Positions 43,569-53,053 of a DNA stretch of 64,000 nucleotides are shown one piece after another. The DNA comes from JAHFUA01 sp963733935. Lineage in GTDB: Bacteria > Acidobacteriota > Terriglobia > Terriglobales > Acidobacteriaceae. Where the stretch lies: the NCBI GenBank assembly GCA_963733935.1, contig CAVTEQ010000018.1:62001-126000 (forward strand). The letters run 5' to 3'. Positions within the stretch are counted from its first letter, which is position 1, and each line of letters opens with the position of its first letter. The translations under genes and the position numbers were made by a program. A model generated the notes under the pieces. The model saw only the letters and a list, made by a program, of their open reading frames with translations. It was not told the origin of the DNA and did no database searches.

Positions 43569-44180
43569 ATGAAACGGATCAAGTTCATTCTGACCGTAGT
43601 CGCCCTGGTAGTAGCGGCAGCCATGGCAGCGGCCGCGCAATCGGACTCCCTGGGCGACTATGCGCGCGCCGTCCGCAAGGAAAAGCATCCACCGGCCAAG
43701 AAGGTTTACACCAACGACAATCTGCCGTCCACGGCTTCGATCAGCGTCGTCGGACCGCCTCCCGCCAGCACCGAAGAGAAGCCCGCCGGCAAGTCGCAGG
43801 ACGATAAGCAGAAACCCGAGAAAGCCAAGGATCAAAAAGACAGCAAGACTTCCGAAAACAACGCGTCGCAAGATGAGCAGAGTTGGCGCGATCGCTTGGC
43901 CGCCCAGAAAAAACAACTCGCCGATATGGAACACGAACTCGACCTGCTGCAGCGTGAGTACAAGCTGCGCGTTGCCGACTACTACGCCGATGCCGGCACC
44001 CAGCTGCGCGACCAGAAGAAATGGGCGGATGACGACGCCAAGTACCGCGCCGACATTGCCGACAAGCAGAAGCAAGTAGAGGACGCCAAGGTCCAGCTCC
44101 AGGACCTGGAGGAACAGGCGCGCAAGGCCGGCGTCTCGACTGCCTCCTCGGAATCTTCCGCGACCCCCTCCCAACAGTAA
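43569..44180 (+). CDS. Exported coiled-coil protein, 203 aa
   Basis: A signal peptide (IKFILTVVALVVAAAMAAAA) is followed by SLGDYARAVRKEKHPPAKKV, a motif I recall from acidobacterial exported proteins of unknown function. Then comes a Lys/Asp/Glu-rich linker (QDDKQKPEKAKDQKDSKTSE), a coiled coil (RDRLAAQKKQLADMEHELDL, LQREYKLRVADYYADAGTQL), and a second helix (DIADKQKQVEDAKVQLQDLE). No enzymatic motif. Function unknown. It starts 139 bases after the pilD-coupled microprotein. Confidence 0.8.
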   Translation: MKRIKFILTVVALVVAAAMAAAAQSDSLGDYARAVRKEKHPPAKKVYTNDNLPSTASISVVGPPPASTEEKPAGKSQDDKQKPEKAKDQKDSKTSENNASQDEQSWRDRLAAQKKQLADMEHELDLLQREYKLRVADYYADAGTQLRDQKKWADDDAKYRADIADKQKQVEDAKVQLQDLEEQARKAGVSTASSESSATPSQQ

Positions 44181-44221
44181 GCTGCGGCAATACTGCCCAG
44201 CCCAAGTTTCTAGTTCGCCGG

Positions 44222-44722
44222 CTAGTCCCATTGCATGCGAGCGATCTGCCTCATGTGGTGGCGCGTGTGGACCCAGTGAAACTTGCGCCACTGCTGGGCG
44301 CTCATCGGTCCCAGGACGAAGTGGTCTGCCAGCTTGTGATCGGCGCCGAAGCGGCGCTCGCATTCCGCCAGCACACGGTCCATCTTGGCAAGGTGAAGGG
44401 GGATCTGGCTGAGAATTTCCTCGGGCGGGAGGCCCTTGGGCACGGCGTATGCGGGCGCTTTGCGTCCTGACGGCATATATCCCAGCCCCACAACCAGTCC
44501 CACAGCGAGGCGGTTCACCAGGCTGGCACGCCCGGCCGTGGGCTTGCCGGCATCCAGGCACTTCTGCAGATGCGGAATTGTCGTCTGATACGTTCGGTCC
44601 AAGTGCTCGAGGATGTCCGCCACCGACCATTTCCCTCCCCGGTGACGCGTCAACTGGGCGACATCGAGGCCGCGGGTGGCCGCGGTGATGGCTTCCTGGA
44701 TGCGGTCGAGGTAGATGTTCAC
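44222..44722 (-). CDS. DinB-like four-helix protein, 166 aa
   Basis: This DinB/YfiT-type metal-binding helical protein is probably an enzyme of unknown substrate (thiol transferases in some relatives). It has IQEAITAATRGLDVAQLTRH, GKWSVADILEHLDRTYQTTI with the first His, and MSAQQWRKFHWVHTRHHMRQ with the HxxHHxxQ end that supplies the other metal ligands. The middle has HLAKMDRVLAECERRFGADH. It is divergent from the lipoprotein gene, across 96 bases. Confidence 0.85.
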   Translation of the reverse strand: MNIYLDRIQEAITAATRGLDVAQLTRHRGGKWSVADILEHLDRTYQTTIPHLQKCLDAGKPTAGRASLVNRLAVGLVVGLGYMPSGRKAPAYAVPKGLPPEEILSQIPLHLAKMDRVLAECERRFGADHKLADHFVLGPMSAQQWRKFHWVHTRHHMRQIARMQWD

Positions 44723-44818
44723 GTGATTGCTTCCTCCGCTTACAATCGCTGGGGAGACGCGGCGGCGGCTTGTTCTCGGGAGCGCAGCAGATTATATTGC
44801 GCCGCCAGGGACAGAACC

Positions 44819-45445
44819 ATGAAACGATTCTTCTCCGCAATCGCGATGGCTGCCGTATTGGCCGGTTGTTCCTCCAGTCCTCCCCCAGCTGAGAAAGCAG
44901 CGGAAGCCAAGCCGGAGCCGCCCAAAGTGGAGCTGCTGACCGGCCGGGTGGCCTTCCAGAAGCTTTTCGTGACCGCCCGCAGTTGGGCCCCGGACGCGAA
45001 GCCTTTTCGCCTGGAGTCGGAGGCAGTCAAGCAAGCGCCGGGCACTGACGGCAAGGCCGGCATCTGGCGCGGCTATTTCGCTTCTCCCGGCAAACGCGCG
45101 CTGAAGCCGTATATATGGTCCGGGCTTTCGGGCCCCGACGCGCCCGAGCGCGGCATCAATCCCGGAACCGAGGACACCTTCAACCCCGCCAACACCTCCA
45201 CCCAGCCCTTCGACTTCGCGTTCCTCAAGAGCGACAGCGACCAGGCGTTCGAAGTCGCGCAGGCGCACGGCGGCAAGAAGCTCGTGGACGCCGACCCGCA
45301 ACAGCCCATCAAGTACATGCTGCTGTGGAACCCGAGCTCGAACCAACTGATCTGGCACGTGCTCTACGGCTCGTCCGAGGCCGACGCCAAACTGCGCGTT
45401 GCCGTGGATGCATCTACTGGGACTTTCCTGAAGCTGGAGAAGTAG
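44819..45445 (+). CDS. Lipoprotein of unknown function, 208 aa
   Basis: The signal peptide ends in a lipobox (SAIAMAAVLAGCSSSPPP), so it should be lipidated by Lgt. After an acidic/Pro linker the body reads VAFQKLFVTARSWAPDAKPF, IWRGYFASPGKRALKPYIWS, GTEDTFNPANTSTQPFDFAF, MLLWNPSSNQLIWHVLYGSS and ends KLRVAVDASTGTFLKLEK, a PepSY-like closing strand pattern. I do not recognise the family. It is convergent and overlaps by 32 bases with the TPR gene. Confidence 0.82.
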   Translation: MKRFFSAIAMAAVLAGCSSSPPPAEKAAEAKPEPPKVELLTGRVAFQKLFVTARSWAPDAKPFRLESEAVKQAPGTDGKAGIWRGYFASPGKRALKPYIWSGLSGPDAPERGINPGTEDTFNPANTSTQPFDFAFLKSDSDQAFEVAQAHGGKKLVDADPQQPIKYMLLWNPSSNQLIWHVLYGSSEADAKLRVAVDASTGTFLKLEK

Positions 45446-46064
45446 GATTCCGCGTCAGCACCGGGCGATTGGGATCGAACGGCTCGGCCTGCGTTCTGGC
45501 AGGCTTGCCCACCGGCTCGCATCCGTGTTGCGTTGCCAAATGCGTGTCCGCGGGCTTCGCAACGGCTTGGATGCGATCCAGCGCCTTCTTGCACTGCCCA
45601 GCCGACGGGCCCTTGGGAAGAATTTTCAGATACTCCTGATAGTAGCGTCGAGCTCCGACGAGGTCGCCGGATTTGTCCAGCACTTCGGCGATCCGGAAAG
45701 TCGCCACCGCGTCACTTGGTTTATAGGTAAGCGCCTCGCAGTAACGGCTGAGCGCCGCGCGCAAGTTCTGGCGCTTGAAATAGTAGTCGCCGATTTCGAC
45801 ATCCTTCATCGCCCGGTGCGGGTCCCAGCGATGCAGCTCGGTCACGCTGTCATCGGGCTCGGGCTCCTCCGCCATGGGACCCGAAGTTGTATCTCGGCTG
45901 GAGCTGTCTTCCGGTCCGCGCGGCGCCGGCTCGGGCTCGGAACGCGGCGGAGCCTGGTTGGAAGGCGGTGCTGCCGGCTGGCCTTGGTCCTGATCCTTTG
46001 CCGGCTCCGACTGGGCCATGGCGCAGGCAGCGAGGACAAGCAGCGGGAGAAAACGCCTCAACAT
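45414..46064 (-). CDS. TPR-containing exported protein, 216 aa
   Basis: The signal sequence (LRRFLPLLVLAACAMAQSEP) is followed by a long Pro/Glu/Asp-rich region (residues 22-75). A pair of TPR-like helices (AMKDVEIGDYYFKRQNLRAA, LSRYCEALTYKPSDAVATFR, IAEVLDKSGDLVGARRYYQE) makes up the structured part, followed by a disordered tail. The alternative Cys14 (LAAC) could act as a lipobox. TPRs suggest a scaffold role in the envelope. Its 3' end overlaps the convergent lipoprotein gene. Confidence 0.82.
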   Translation of the reverse strand: MLRRFLPLLVLAACAMAQSEPAKDQDQGQPAAPPSNQAPPRSEPEPAPRGPEDSSSRDTTSGPMAEEPEPDDSVTELHRWDPHRAMKDVEIGDYYFKRQNLRAALSRYCEALTYKPSDAVATFRIAEVLDKSGDLVGARRYYQEYLKILPKGPSAGQCKKALDRIQAVAKPADTHLATQHGCEPVGKPARTQAEPFDPNRPVLTRNPTSPASGKSQ

Positions 46065-46124
46065 AAGCGCCTATTTTACGCCGCCGCGAAGTAAACCCGC
46101 AGCGCTCCCCGTTAAAATGATGAG

Positions 46125-47185
46125 GTGAAAAGTTGGGACGTGGTAATCGCTGGCGGCGGCATCGTGGGCGTGTCGCTGGCGCGGGAACTGCGCAAGCATG
46201 GCGCCAGCGTGCTGATCGTGGAGCGCGGCGAGCCAGGACGCGAAGCTTCCCACGCTGCCGCCGGCATGCTCGCCTAGTGCGATCCCATGCTGCCCGAGGC
46301 ACTCTCCCAGCTCGCCCGGGCCAGCGCCGGCCTGTATCCGGAGTTCGTGCACGAAATTGAAGACGAGTCGGGGATGCGGGTGGACCTGCGGATCAGATGG
46401 CCATATCGTTTACTTCGAACACCCACCCGAAAAGGAACCAACAGAATGTCGAAGGCTTGCGCCGGACGAGATCGCACGGTTGGAACCGCGACTCGAGTAC
46501 TCCGGTGAGGTGGCATACTGGACGCCGGAAGGCAGCGTGGACCCGCGCGCTCTCATCGCTGCGTCGGTGAAGGCGGCGAAGCATCGTGGGGTTGATATCG
46601 TCTCCGGCTCGGCGGTCACGGAAGTCGAAGTTGAGAATGGGCGCGCCGTCGCGCTGAAGACAGCGAAGACGCGCTACGCGGCGGGCGCGGTGGTGAACTG
46701 CTGTGGCGCATGGAGCGGGCAGGTCCCTCCATTGCAGTTTCCTACTCGGCCGGTCAAGGGACAGATGCTGTGCCTGGTGGCGGCACAGCACATACTGATC
46801 AAGCACGTGGTGCGCGCGCCTGAGGTTTATATAGTCCCACGCAGCGATGGACGGCTGCTCGTCGGCTCGACCCTGGAAGACGCCGGTTTCGACAAGCGCG
46901 TCGATCCCGATACCATCCAGCGCCTGCACCAGACCGCTACCACGCTGGTGCCGGAGTTGGGCGAGGCGCGCATGCTGGAAACGTGGGCCGGGCTGCGTCC
47001 GGGTACGCCCGATGCTCTGCCGCTGCTGGGCGCAACCGGGGTTGAGAATTACTTCGTTGCTGCCGGCCACTATCGCGACGGCATCTTGCTGTCTCCGGTA
47101 ACGGCCGTTGGTCATGTCCCAGGTCGTGCGCGGCATCAAGCCGGATTTTGACCTGAGCCCATTTTCGCCGGCGCGGTTTGCCTAG
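46125..47185 (+). pseudogene. FAD-dependent amine oxidoreductase (ThiO/DAO-like), degraded or mis-sequenced
   Basis: From GTG 46125 the frame reads WDVVIAGGGIVGVSLARELR (FAD dinucleotide motif GxGxxG) and EASHAAAGMLA, then an in-frame TAG at 46275-46277, followed by DPMLPEALSQLARASAGLYP. At about 46390 it moves one frame (GHIVYFEHPPEKEPTECRRL, AVVNCCGAWSGQVPPL, WAGLRPGTPDALPLLG, GHYRDGILLSPVTA). At about 47108 it moves again to VMSQVVRGIKPDFDLSPFSP. These are DAO-family (glycine oxidase) segments in correct order. One stop and two +1 shifts are too many to be sure this is only error. Confidence 0.82.
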
Positions 47186-47205
47186 ACAGGTTCTGTGGCC
47201 TCATT

Positions 47206-47619
47206 TCAACGCGCTACTGCTTTAGCGTCCTCCTCTAGCAGGGATACCGCCTTGGCTGCGTCAGTGACACCGAAGACCACCAGCGCCATGTTCGATCCCG
47301 GCTCTGTTCCGCAATAGGCGTAGTTGATATTGATGCGAGCTTCGTCAAGGCGTGACGCTGCGCGGAATAGCCCACCCGAGCGATGGGGAAGCGCAACCTG
47401 GGCAACTTCGGTTTCGGTGTAGTAAATACGGTCGGCATCCAGCAGCTTCTTGGCAGTCGCGGGATCGTCTACGACCATGCGAATCAGGCTCTGTCCTTCC
47501 CGCTCGAACGCCTGAAAGGCGAGGATGTTCACGTCACGCTCAGCGAGCGGCCGGCAGCACTGCGCCAGTGTGCCAGGCTTATCTTCTATCCGGATCGTAA
47601 GTTCTTTCGCTATCGGCAT
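47206..47619 (-). CDS. Double ACT-domain protein, 137 aa
   Basis: This small ligand-binding protein consists of two ACT folds: KELTIRIEDKPGTLAQCCRP (beta-alpha, DKPGxL), LAERDVNILAFQAFEREGQS, VVDDPATAKKLLDADRIYYT, and RSGGLFRAASRLDEARININ, YAYCGTEPGSNMALVVFGVT. ACT domains bind amino acids and regulate enzymes, but none is fused here, so it probably acts in trans. It lies convergent to the degraded oxidoreductase. No SD of note. Confidence 0.88.
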   Translation of the reverse strand: MPIAKELTIRIEDKPGTLAQCCRPLAERDVNILAFQAFEREGQSLIRMVVDDPATAKKLLDADRIYYTETEVAQVALPHRSGGLFRAASRLDEARININYAYCGTEPGSNMALVVFGVTDAAKAVSLLEEDAKAVAR

Positions 47620-47946
47620 AGTTCTTGCTCCTCTTCGCGGCGTGGGACTGACCTGGCATCCCAGTATAAAAATTATAGAAAGGAATCCGGCAAAGTGCAG
47701 TGACCGGGCAAAGTGCAGTGACGGGCCTCACATCACTGCGTGCAGCCTCGAAAGACGAGTCCTGGACTGTCGAAGCACGACTCACCGATAGATAGTTGTT
47801 GCAAAATCGCCTTTATCACTAACTACCCGCCAGAGTCCCCTACGGCGTGTTCAAGGGCATAGTTGTCCCTCACCATGAACCTGATTCCTGCACCGTGTGC
47901 CCAGCGATCTCCCGCTGAGGGGCCATTATGCTAGGCTGGCGCTAGC
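47620..47946. other. Gap without a gene (327 bases), containing a short direct repeat
   Basis: No convincing reading frame. It holds a direct repeat GGCAAAGTGCAGTGAC (47690-47727, two copies back to back) and GACGAGTCC..GGACT inverted elements near 47755. The upstream part should contain the ACT gene promoter and the downstream part that of lptFG; I see no clear -35/-10 pair. Confidence 0.5.
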
Positions 47947-50279
47947 GTGCGCATCCTCACCAAGTACATCCTGCGCGAAGTGCTGTGGCATGCCCTGATC
48001 GGTACCGGGTTGTTCACCTTCGTCATCTTCATGCGGGATGTGGGACGCATCCTCGAGCTGGTGGTGCGCCACAGCGCGCCCCTGCCCAGCGTGGCGGAGA
48101 TCTTTCTGTTTACGGTGCCGCAGGCGCTCACGGTGACCGTGCCCATGGGAGTGCTGGTGGGCATCCTGATCGGGCTGAGTCGGCTGGCGGCGGACAGCGA
48201 GGTCACTGCCATGCGGGCCAGCGGGCTCGGCGCGCCCATGTTCCTGAAGGTGGTTGCCCTGTTCGCCCTCGCCGCCTGGCTGCTGGCCTCTGCCAATCAG
48301 CTCCTGGTCGCGCCCCGCGCCTCCGACTCTCTGGCCCACTTGCAGGACCGCATGAAGAGCGCGCAAGCCTCGTACGAGATCCAGCCGCGCGTCTTCTATG
48401 AAGACTTCAAGAATTACGTGCTCTATGTGCAGGACGTGAGCGCTGCCCCCAACGGCGCGCTGTGGAAGGGAATCTTCCTGGCGGACATCAGCACCCCGGG
48501 CGCGCCCAAGATCACGCTGGCGCAGCGCGGCCTGGCCAGCAATCAGTCGCCCACCCTGCTGCGGCTGCACCTGATCCACGGCACCGAGCACGACGTCGAC
48601 CCCAAGACCCCGCAGCAGTATCAGATATCGACCTTCGAAGAGAGCGACATTTCCATCCCTGTTCCCGAACCGGAGACGCCGCCCGTCGGGCCGATGCCGG
48701 CGGCGCAGCAGTGGTCGCATGTATCGGGAATCCCCACTCGGGCATTGTGGCGGCTTGGCGCACGCCGATGATCCCACCGCGCGCTGGTTCGATATCGAGC
48801 TGCACCGCCGCTTCGCCCTGCCCGCCGCCTGCCTGGTGCTGGCGCTGGTGGGCATCCCGCTCGGCCTTTCGGCGAAGAAGGGTGGCAAGTCCACGGGATT
48901 CATTCTCACCATCCTGCTGGTATTCCTCTACTACTTCGCCTCGCTGACGGGGGTGGCGCTGGCGCGGCAAGGGCGCGTCTCACCGCCGGTCGGGGTGTGG
49001 ATGGCCAACGTCATCTTCCTGATCGCCGGGGCGTGGCTGCTGTGGCGGGTGGACCGAATGCCCATTGAGATCGCCTCGCTGCGCGGTGTTTGGGCGGCGC
49101 TCCAGGACCGTTTTCGCGGCCACAGTGGTTACTCATCGCGCCGCGCCTTCGAGCGCGCACTCTCGCGGCGCTTCCTTAATATCCGCTTCCCGCAAATCCT
49201 CGACGATTACATCCTGCGCGACTTCCTCACCTACACCGGGCTGGTGCTGGCCACCTTCCTGGTGCTCAGCCTGGTGTTCAATTTTTTCGAGCTGCTGGGC
49301 GACATTGTCCGCAACCGCGTGCCGCTAGTGACCGTGGGCGCCTACATGATCAACGTAGTCCCCGGCATGCTCTACCTGATGACGCCGCTCAGCGTGCTCA
49401 TCGCCGTGCTGGTGACCTTCGGCCTGATGCAGAAGGCCAACGAAATGACCGCCATGAAGGCCAGCGGCATCAGCATCTACCGCGCTGCCGTGCCCATCCT
49501 GCTGCTGGCGGCGGTGCTGCCCATCGGCCTGTTCTTGTCGGACCAATACTGGCTGCCCCAGATCAACAAGCGCCAGGACCAGCTCTGGAACGCCATCAAG
49601 GGCAAGCCGGCGCAGACCTATCTGCGTCCCGACCGCAAGTGGATCTTCGGCCAGCACTCGACGATCTACTATTACGAGTTCTTCGATCCCGACCGCGACC
49701 AGTTCGCCAGCATCTCGGTCTTCGAGTTCGATCCTGCTACCTTCGAGTTCACGCGCCGGGTGTATGCCTCACGCGCGCGCTGGTCGCCTCATCTGGACAA
49801 GTGGACCTTCGAAGGCGGCTGGCAACGCGACTTCCAGGGCCCCGCCATTCGCCAGTTTCGGACGTTCGATGTGGCTACATTCCCCGAGCTGGCCGAAGTC
49901 GCCGCCGTACTTCAAGAAAGAAATCAAGCAGTCGTCGGAGATGAGCTACGAGGAGCTGAGCCGCTACATCCGCGACCTGCAGCAGAGCGGCTTTGACGTG
50001 GTGCGCCTGCGGGTGCAACTGCAGAAGAAGTTCGCCTTCCCGCTGATCACGTTTGTGATGGCGGTGCTGGCCATTCCGTTTGCGCTCTCCACCGGCCGGC
50101 GGGGCGCGCTGGCGGGCGTGGCTACGGCCATCGGCATTGCCGTGATGTACTGGGTGACTTCGGGACTGTTCGAGGCCATGGGCAACGTCAGCCAGTTGCC
50201 GGCCGCGCTCGCCGCCTGGGCCCCGGACGTGATCTTCGGATTTGCGGGCGGATACTTGATTCTGAAAGTGCCGACTTAG
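47947..50279 (+). pseudogene. LptF-LptG fusion permease, two single-base frameshifts
   Basis: LptF and LptG normally form the heterodimeric membrane part of the lipopolysaccharide export ABC complex LptB2FG. Here the first half from GTG 47947 (LTKYILREVLWHALIGTGLF, TVTVPMGVLVGILIGLSRLA, MRASGLGAPMFLKVVAL) is followed without a stop by a second permease (LDDYILRDFLTYTGLVLATF, MLYLMTPLSVLIAVLVTFGL, EMTAMKASGISIYRAAVPIL, FVMAVLAIPFALSTGRRGAL). They connect through GAWLLWRVDRMPIEIASLRG. Extra G bases at about 48757 and 49898 break the frame. Corrected length is about 777 residues with twelve membrane helices. The fusion itself is in one frame. Confidence 0.9.
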
Positions 50280-50282
50280 TAC

Positions 50283-50458
50283 CGATTTCGAGTTGCGAGT
50301 ACCGGGTGCCAGATCGAGTACTCAGTTCGTGTCATCTGAGGGCGGCGCGACTGAAGCGAAGCGCAAGGAGCGCAACCGAAGGACCTGCTTTTGCGCGGTG
50401 CTCGGTACTCGCAATCGACCCGATGACCCGACTCGACCCGATGTACTCGGTACTTCAA
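50283..50458. repeat. Composite repeat: F1 arms around F11 and F10 units
   Basis: CGAGTTGCGAGTACCGGGTG and the inverted GGTGCTCGGTACTCGCAATC are of family F1. Between them GACTGAAGCGAAGC and CGAAGGACCTGCTTTTGC belong to F11, the type inserted in mtaB. After the right arm GACCCGATGACCCGACTCGA is of family F10. The element fills the gap between lptFG and the ABC exporter. Confidence 0.75.
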
Positions 50459-50497
50459 TCCTGCGTCCGTCGCTGCTAGAATCTCATCCAAACACCA

Positions 50498-52294
50498 ATG
50501 ACTTCGGCCACCGTTCCGCCCCAGATTTTGGCTCCTCCGCAAAAGCAAAGCGTGCGCAAGAATCTGCGCCCGCTCCTTCCCTATCTTGGGAGCCATTGGC
50601 GCGGGCTGGCCTTGGGCACTCTCACCGTGCTGCTGGACAATGGCACCTGGATCCTCTTCCCCTTAGTGCTGGGTGGGGCAATCAACAGCCTCCACGAGGG
50701 CGTCACACAGCAAAAACTGGAAGCCTACGCGGCGCTGCTGGTCGGTCTCGCCGTGGTGAAGGGTATCTTCCGCTTCCTGACACGCTGGGTGGTAATCGGC
50801 ATCTCGCGCGATATTGAGTTCGATCTGCGCAACGACCTGTTTCGCCATCTGGAGAGCCTCTCCTGGTCGTATTACCAGCGCACCCGCACCGGCGACATCA
50901 TGGCCCGCTCCACCAACGATCTCAATGCGGTGCGCATGTTGCTGGGGCCGGCCATCATGTACAGCGCCAACACCCTGATCTACACCATCGGCGCGCTCTA
51001 CTTCATGTTCCGCATCAGCCCCAGCCTGACGGCCTGGGCGTTTCTTCCGTTGCCGGTGGTGTCTGTAGTAGTGCAGTACTTCGGCAGCAGGATTCATGAG
51101 CGCTTCGAGCGCATCCAGGCCATGTTTTCCGATATCTCAGCGCGCGCGCAGGAGAACTTCTCGGGAGTGCGGGTGGTGCGCGCCTTCGTCCAGGAGGACG
51201 CCGAAATCGCGGCCTTCGAGAACGCGAACCGCGAGTACATCCGCCGCAGCCTGAAGCTGGTACGGCTGATGGGCATGCTGTGGCCCACGCTGGAGACACT
51301 GCTGGGCGTCTCGGTAATTCTGGTGCTCTGGCTGGGCGGCCGGCAGGTGCTGGCTCACAAGATAGACATCGGAAAGTTCGTCGCGTTCAACGCCTATCTC
51401 GTGCAGCTTACCTGGCCGATGATTTCCATCGGCTGGGTGCTGAACCTGTTCCAGCGCGGCAGCGCCTCCATGGGCAGGATCAACGAGATCTTTGCCGAGC
51501 AGCCGGAAATCCGCGACCGCGTGCCGCCTGGCGCTCCGCCGGCCGAGATTCGCGGCGAGATCGAGTTCCGCAACCTTAGCTTCGCGTACAACGGCGTGCC
51601 CGTGCTCACCGACATCAGCCTGAAGGTTCCTGCGGGTGCAAGCCTGGCCGTAGTGGGCGCAACCGGGTCGGGAAAATCCACGCTGGTGAGCCTGATCCCG
51701 CGTATCTATGACGCGCCCGAGGGAAGCGTCTTGATCGACGGCCGTCCCATCACTGACTATCCGCTGGAAACTCTTCGCCGCGCCATCGGCTTCGTGCCGC
51801 AGGAGACCTTCCTGTTCAGCGACACCGTGCGCGGGAATATCGCTCTCGGCACCGAAACCGCGGGCGACGAGGACGTTCGCCGCGCCGCCGAGGCCGCCAG
51901 CATCGCCGCCGAGATCGCCGATTTTCCCGAGCAATACCAGACGATGGTGGGAGAGCGCGGCATTACGCTCTCCGGCGGGCAAAAGCAGCGGACGGCCATC
52001 GCCCGCGCCCTCATCCGCAATCCGCGCATCCTGGTGCTCGATGACGCGCTCTCCAGCGTCGATACCTACACCGAGGAAAAGATTCTCAACCATCTGCGTG
52101 AGCTGATGCAGGGGCGCACGACCCTCTTCATTTCGCATCGCGTCTCCACCGTGCGCAACGCCGATCGCATCGCCGTGCTGCACGGCGGGCGCATCGTCGA
52201 GCTGGGCACGCACGACGAACTCATCGCCCGCAACGGGTACTACACCGACCTCTACAATAAGCAACTGCTCGAGGAAGAGCTCGAGACGGTGTAG
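50498..52294 (+). CDS. ABC exporter, fused membrane and ATPase domains, 598 aa
   Basis: This is a type IV half-transporter of the MsbA/multidrug class, acting as a homodimer at the inner membrane. Membrane domain: LRPLLPYLGSHWRGLALGTL, LVGLAVVKGIFRFLTRWVVI, SWSYYQRTRTGDIMARSTND, ARAQENFSGVRVVRAFVQED. ATPase: FRNLSFAYNGVPVLTDISLK, Walker A LAVVGATGSGKSTLVSLIPR, Q-loop GFVPQETFLFSDTVRGNIAL, signature GERGITLSGGQKQRTAIARA, Walker B RILVLDDALSSVDTYTEEKI, H-loop LFISHRVSTV. It follows lptFG; a lipid or drug substrate is possible, the specific one unknown. Confidence 0.94.
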   Translation: MTSATVPPQILAPPQKQSVRKNLRPLLPYLGSHWRGLALGTLTVLLDNGTWILFPLVLGGAINSLHEGVTQQKLEAYAALLVGLAVVKGIFRFLTRWVVIGISRDIEFDLRNDLFRHLESLSWSYYQRTRTGDIMARSTNDLNAVRMLLGPAIMYSANTLIYTIGALYFMFRISPSLTAWAFLPLPVVSVVVQYFGSRIHERFERIQAMFSDISARAQENFSGVRVVRAFVQEDAEIAAFENANREYIRRSLKLVRLMGMLWPTLETLLGVSVILVLWLGGRQVLAHKIDIGKFVAFNAYLVQLTWPMISIGWVLNLFQRGSASMGRINEIFAEQPEIRDRVPPGAPPAEIRGEIEFRNLSFAYNGVPVLTDISLKVPAGASLAVVGATGSGKSTLVSLIPRIYDAPEGSVLIDGRPITDYPLETLRRAIGFVPQETFLFSDTVRGNIALGTETAGDEDVRRAAEAASIAAEIADFPEQYQTMVGERGITLSGGQKQRTAIARALIRNPRILVLDDALSSVDTYTEEKILNHLRELMQGRTTLFISHRVSTVRNADRIAVLHGGRIVELGTHDELIARNGYYTDLYNKQLLEEELETV

Positions 52295-52297
52295 GAA

Positions 52298-52376
52298 TCG
52301 GATCATCGGATGATCGGGTCATCGGGTGATCGCGACACCCCGTGTTCAATGACCCGATGACCCGATCTCCCGATGA
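52298..52376. repeat. Palindromic repeat, family F10 (GATCATCGGGTGATCG type)
   Basis: TCGGATCATCGGATGATCGG with GTCATCGGGTGATC forms the left arm, and AATGACCCGATGACCCGATC with TCCCGATGA the right. It begins 4 bases after the ABC exporter stop and its end supplies the CGATG-AAG context of the methyltransferase start codon. Confidence 0.82.
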
Positions 52377-53053
52377 AGAGGACCGTTACTCCCGAGCTTT
52401 TCGACAGCGACCGCGGCTCTGCCGCCGAGATCGCCGGTTCGCTCGCCGATCTGCGCATGTTCAATCGCTGGTTCGGCGGGGTCGCGACCACGTGCCACCT
52501 CGTGCGCCAGATCGCTCGCCGCACGGGAGCAAAAGAACTCTCGCTCCTCGATGTGGGCGGAGCATCCGGGGACGTGCCCCAGCACGTCGCGCGACGGCTC
52601 GCGCGTGAGGGCGTGCACGTTGAGTTTGTGGTTATCGACCACTCGCCGGCACACCTGAACGGTACAAGGCACGCGGTTGCCGGTGACGCGTTGGCGCTGC
52701 CCTTTCGTGACCACAGTTTTGACCTGGTGAGCTCGTCTCTTTTCGCGCACCATCTTGAACCCGGCGAACTGGTGCGCTTTGTCAATGAGTCGCTGCGCGT
52801 GGCGCGGGTGGCGGCGCTGGTCAACGATCTGCGGCGCAGCCCGGTTCACCTCGCGCTTACCTATGCGGGGTTCGCCTTGTACCGCAGCCGGCTGACACGG
52901 CACGATGCTCCCGCCTCGGTGCGGCGGGCTTACACGCCCAAAGAAATGCTCGAATGGATGCAGGCGACGAGCGCGGCCCTGGTCGAGATGTCCAACCATT
53001 ACTTGTGCCGCATGGGAGCGATCGCGTGGAAAGCGCAATCCCTCAGGGGCTGA
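52373..53053 (+). CDS. Class I SAM-dependent methyltransferase, 226 aa
   Basis: Motif I is LSLLDVGGASGDVPQHVARR (the ExGxGxG position), motif II VEFVVIDHSPAHLNG, then AGDALALPFRDHSFDLVSSS (motif III/IV), and LVRFVNESLRVARVAALVND. The C-terminus has ALTYAGFALYRSRLTRHDAP and AYTPKEMLEWMQA, as in methyltransferases of the UbiE/'domain 25' type acting on small lipophilic molecules. The substrate is unknown. The start at 52373 lies at the edge of a palindrome, and no SD is evident; later in-frame ATG at 52457 is possible. Confidence 0.85.
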   Translation: MKRTVTPELFDSDRGSAAEIAGSLADLRMFNRWFGGVATTCHLVRQIARRTGAKELSLLDVGGASGDVPQHVARRLAREGVHVEFVVIDHSPAHLNGTRHAVAGDALALPFRDHSFDLVSSSLFAHHLEPGELVRFVNESLRVARVAALVNDLRRSPVHLALTYAGFALYRSRLTRHDAPASVRRAYTPKEMLEWMQATSAALVEMSNHYLCRMGAIAWKAQSLRG

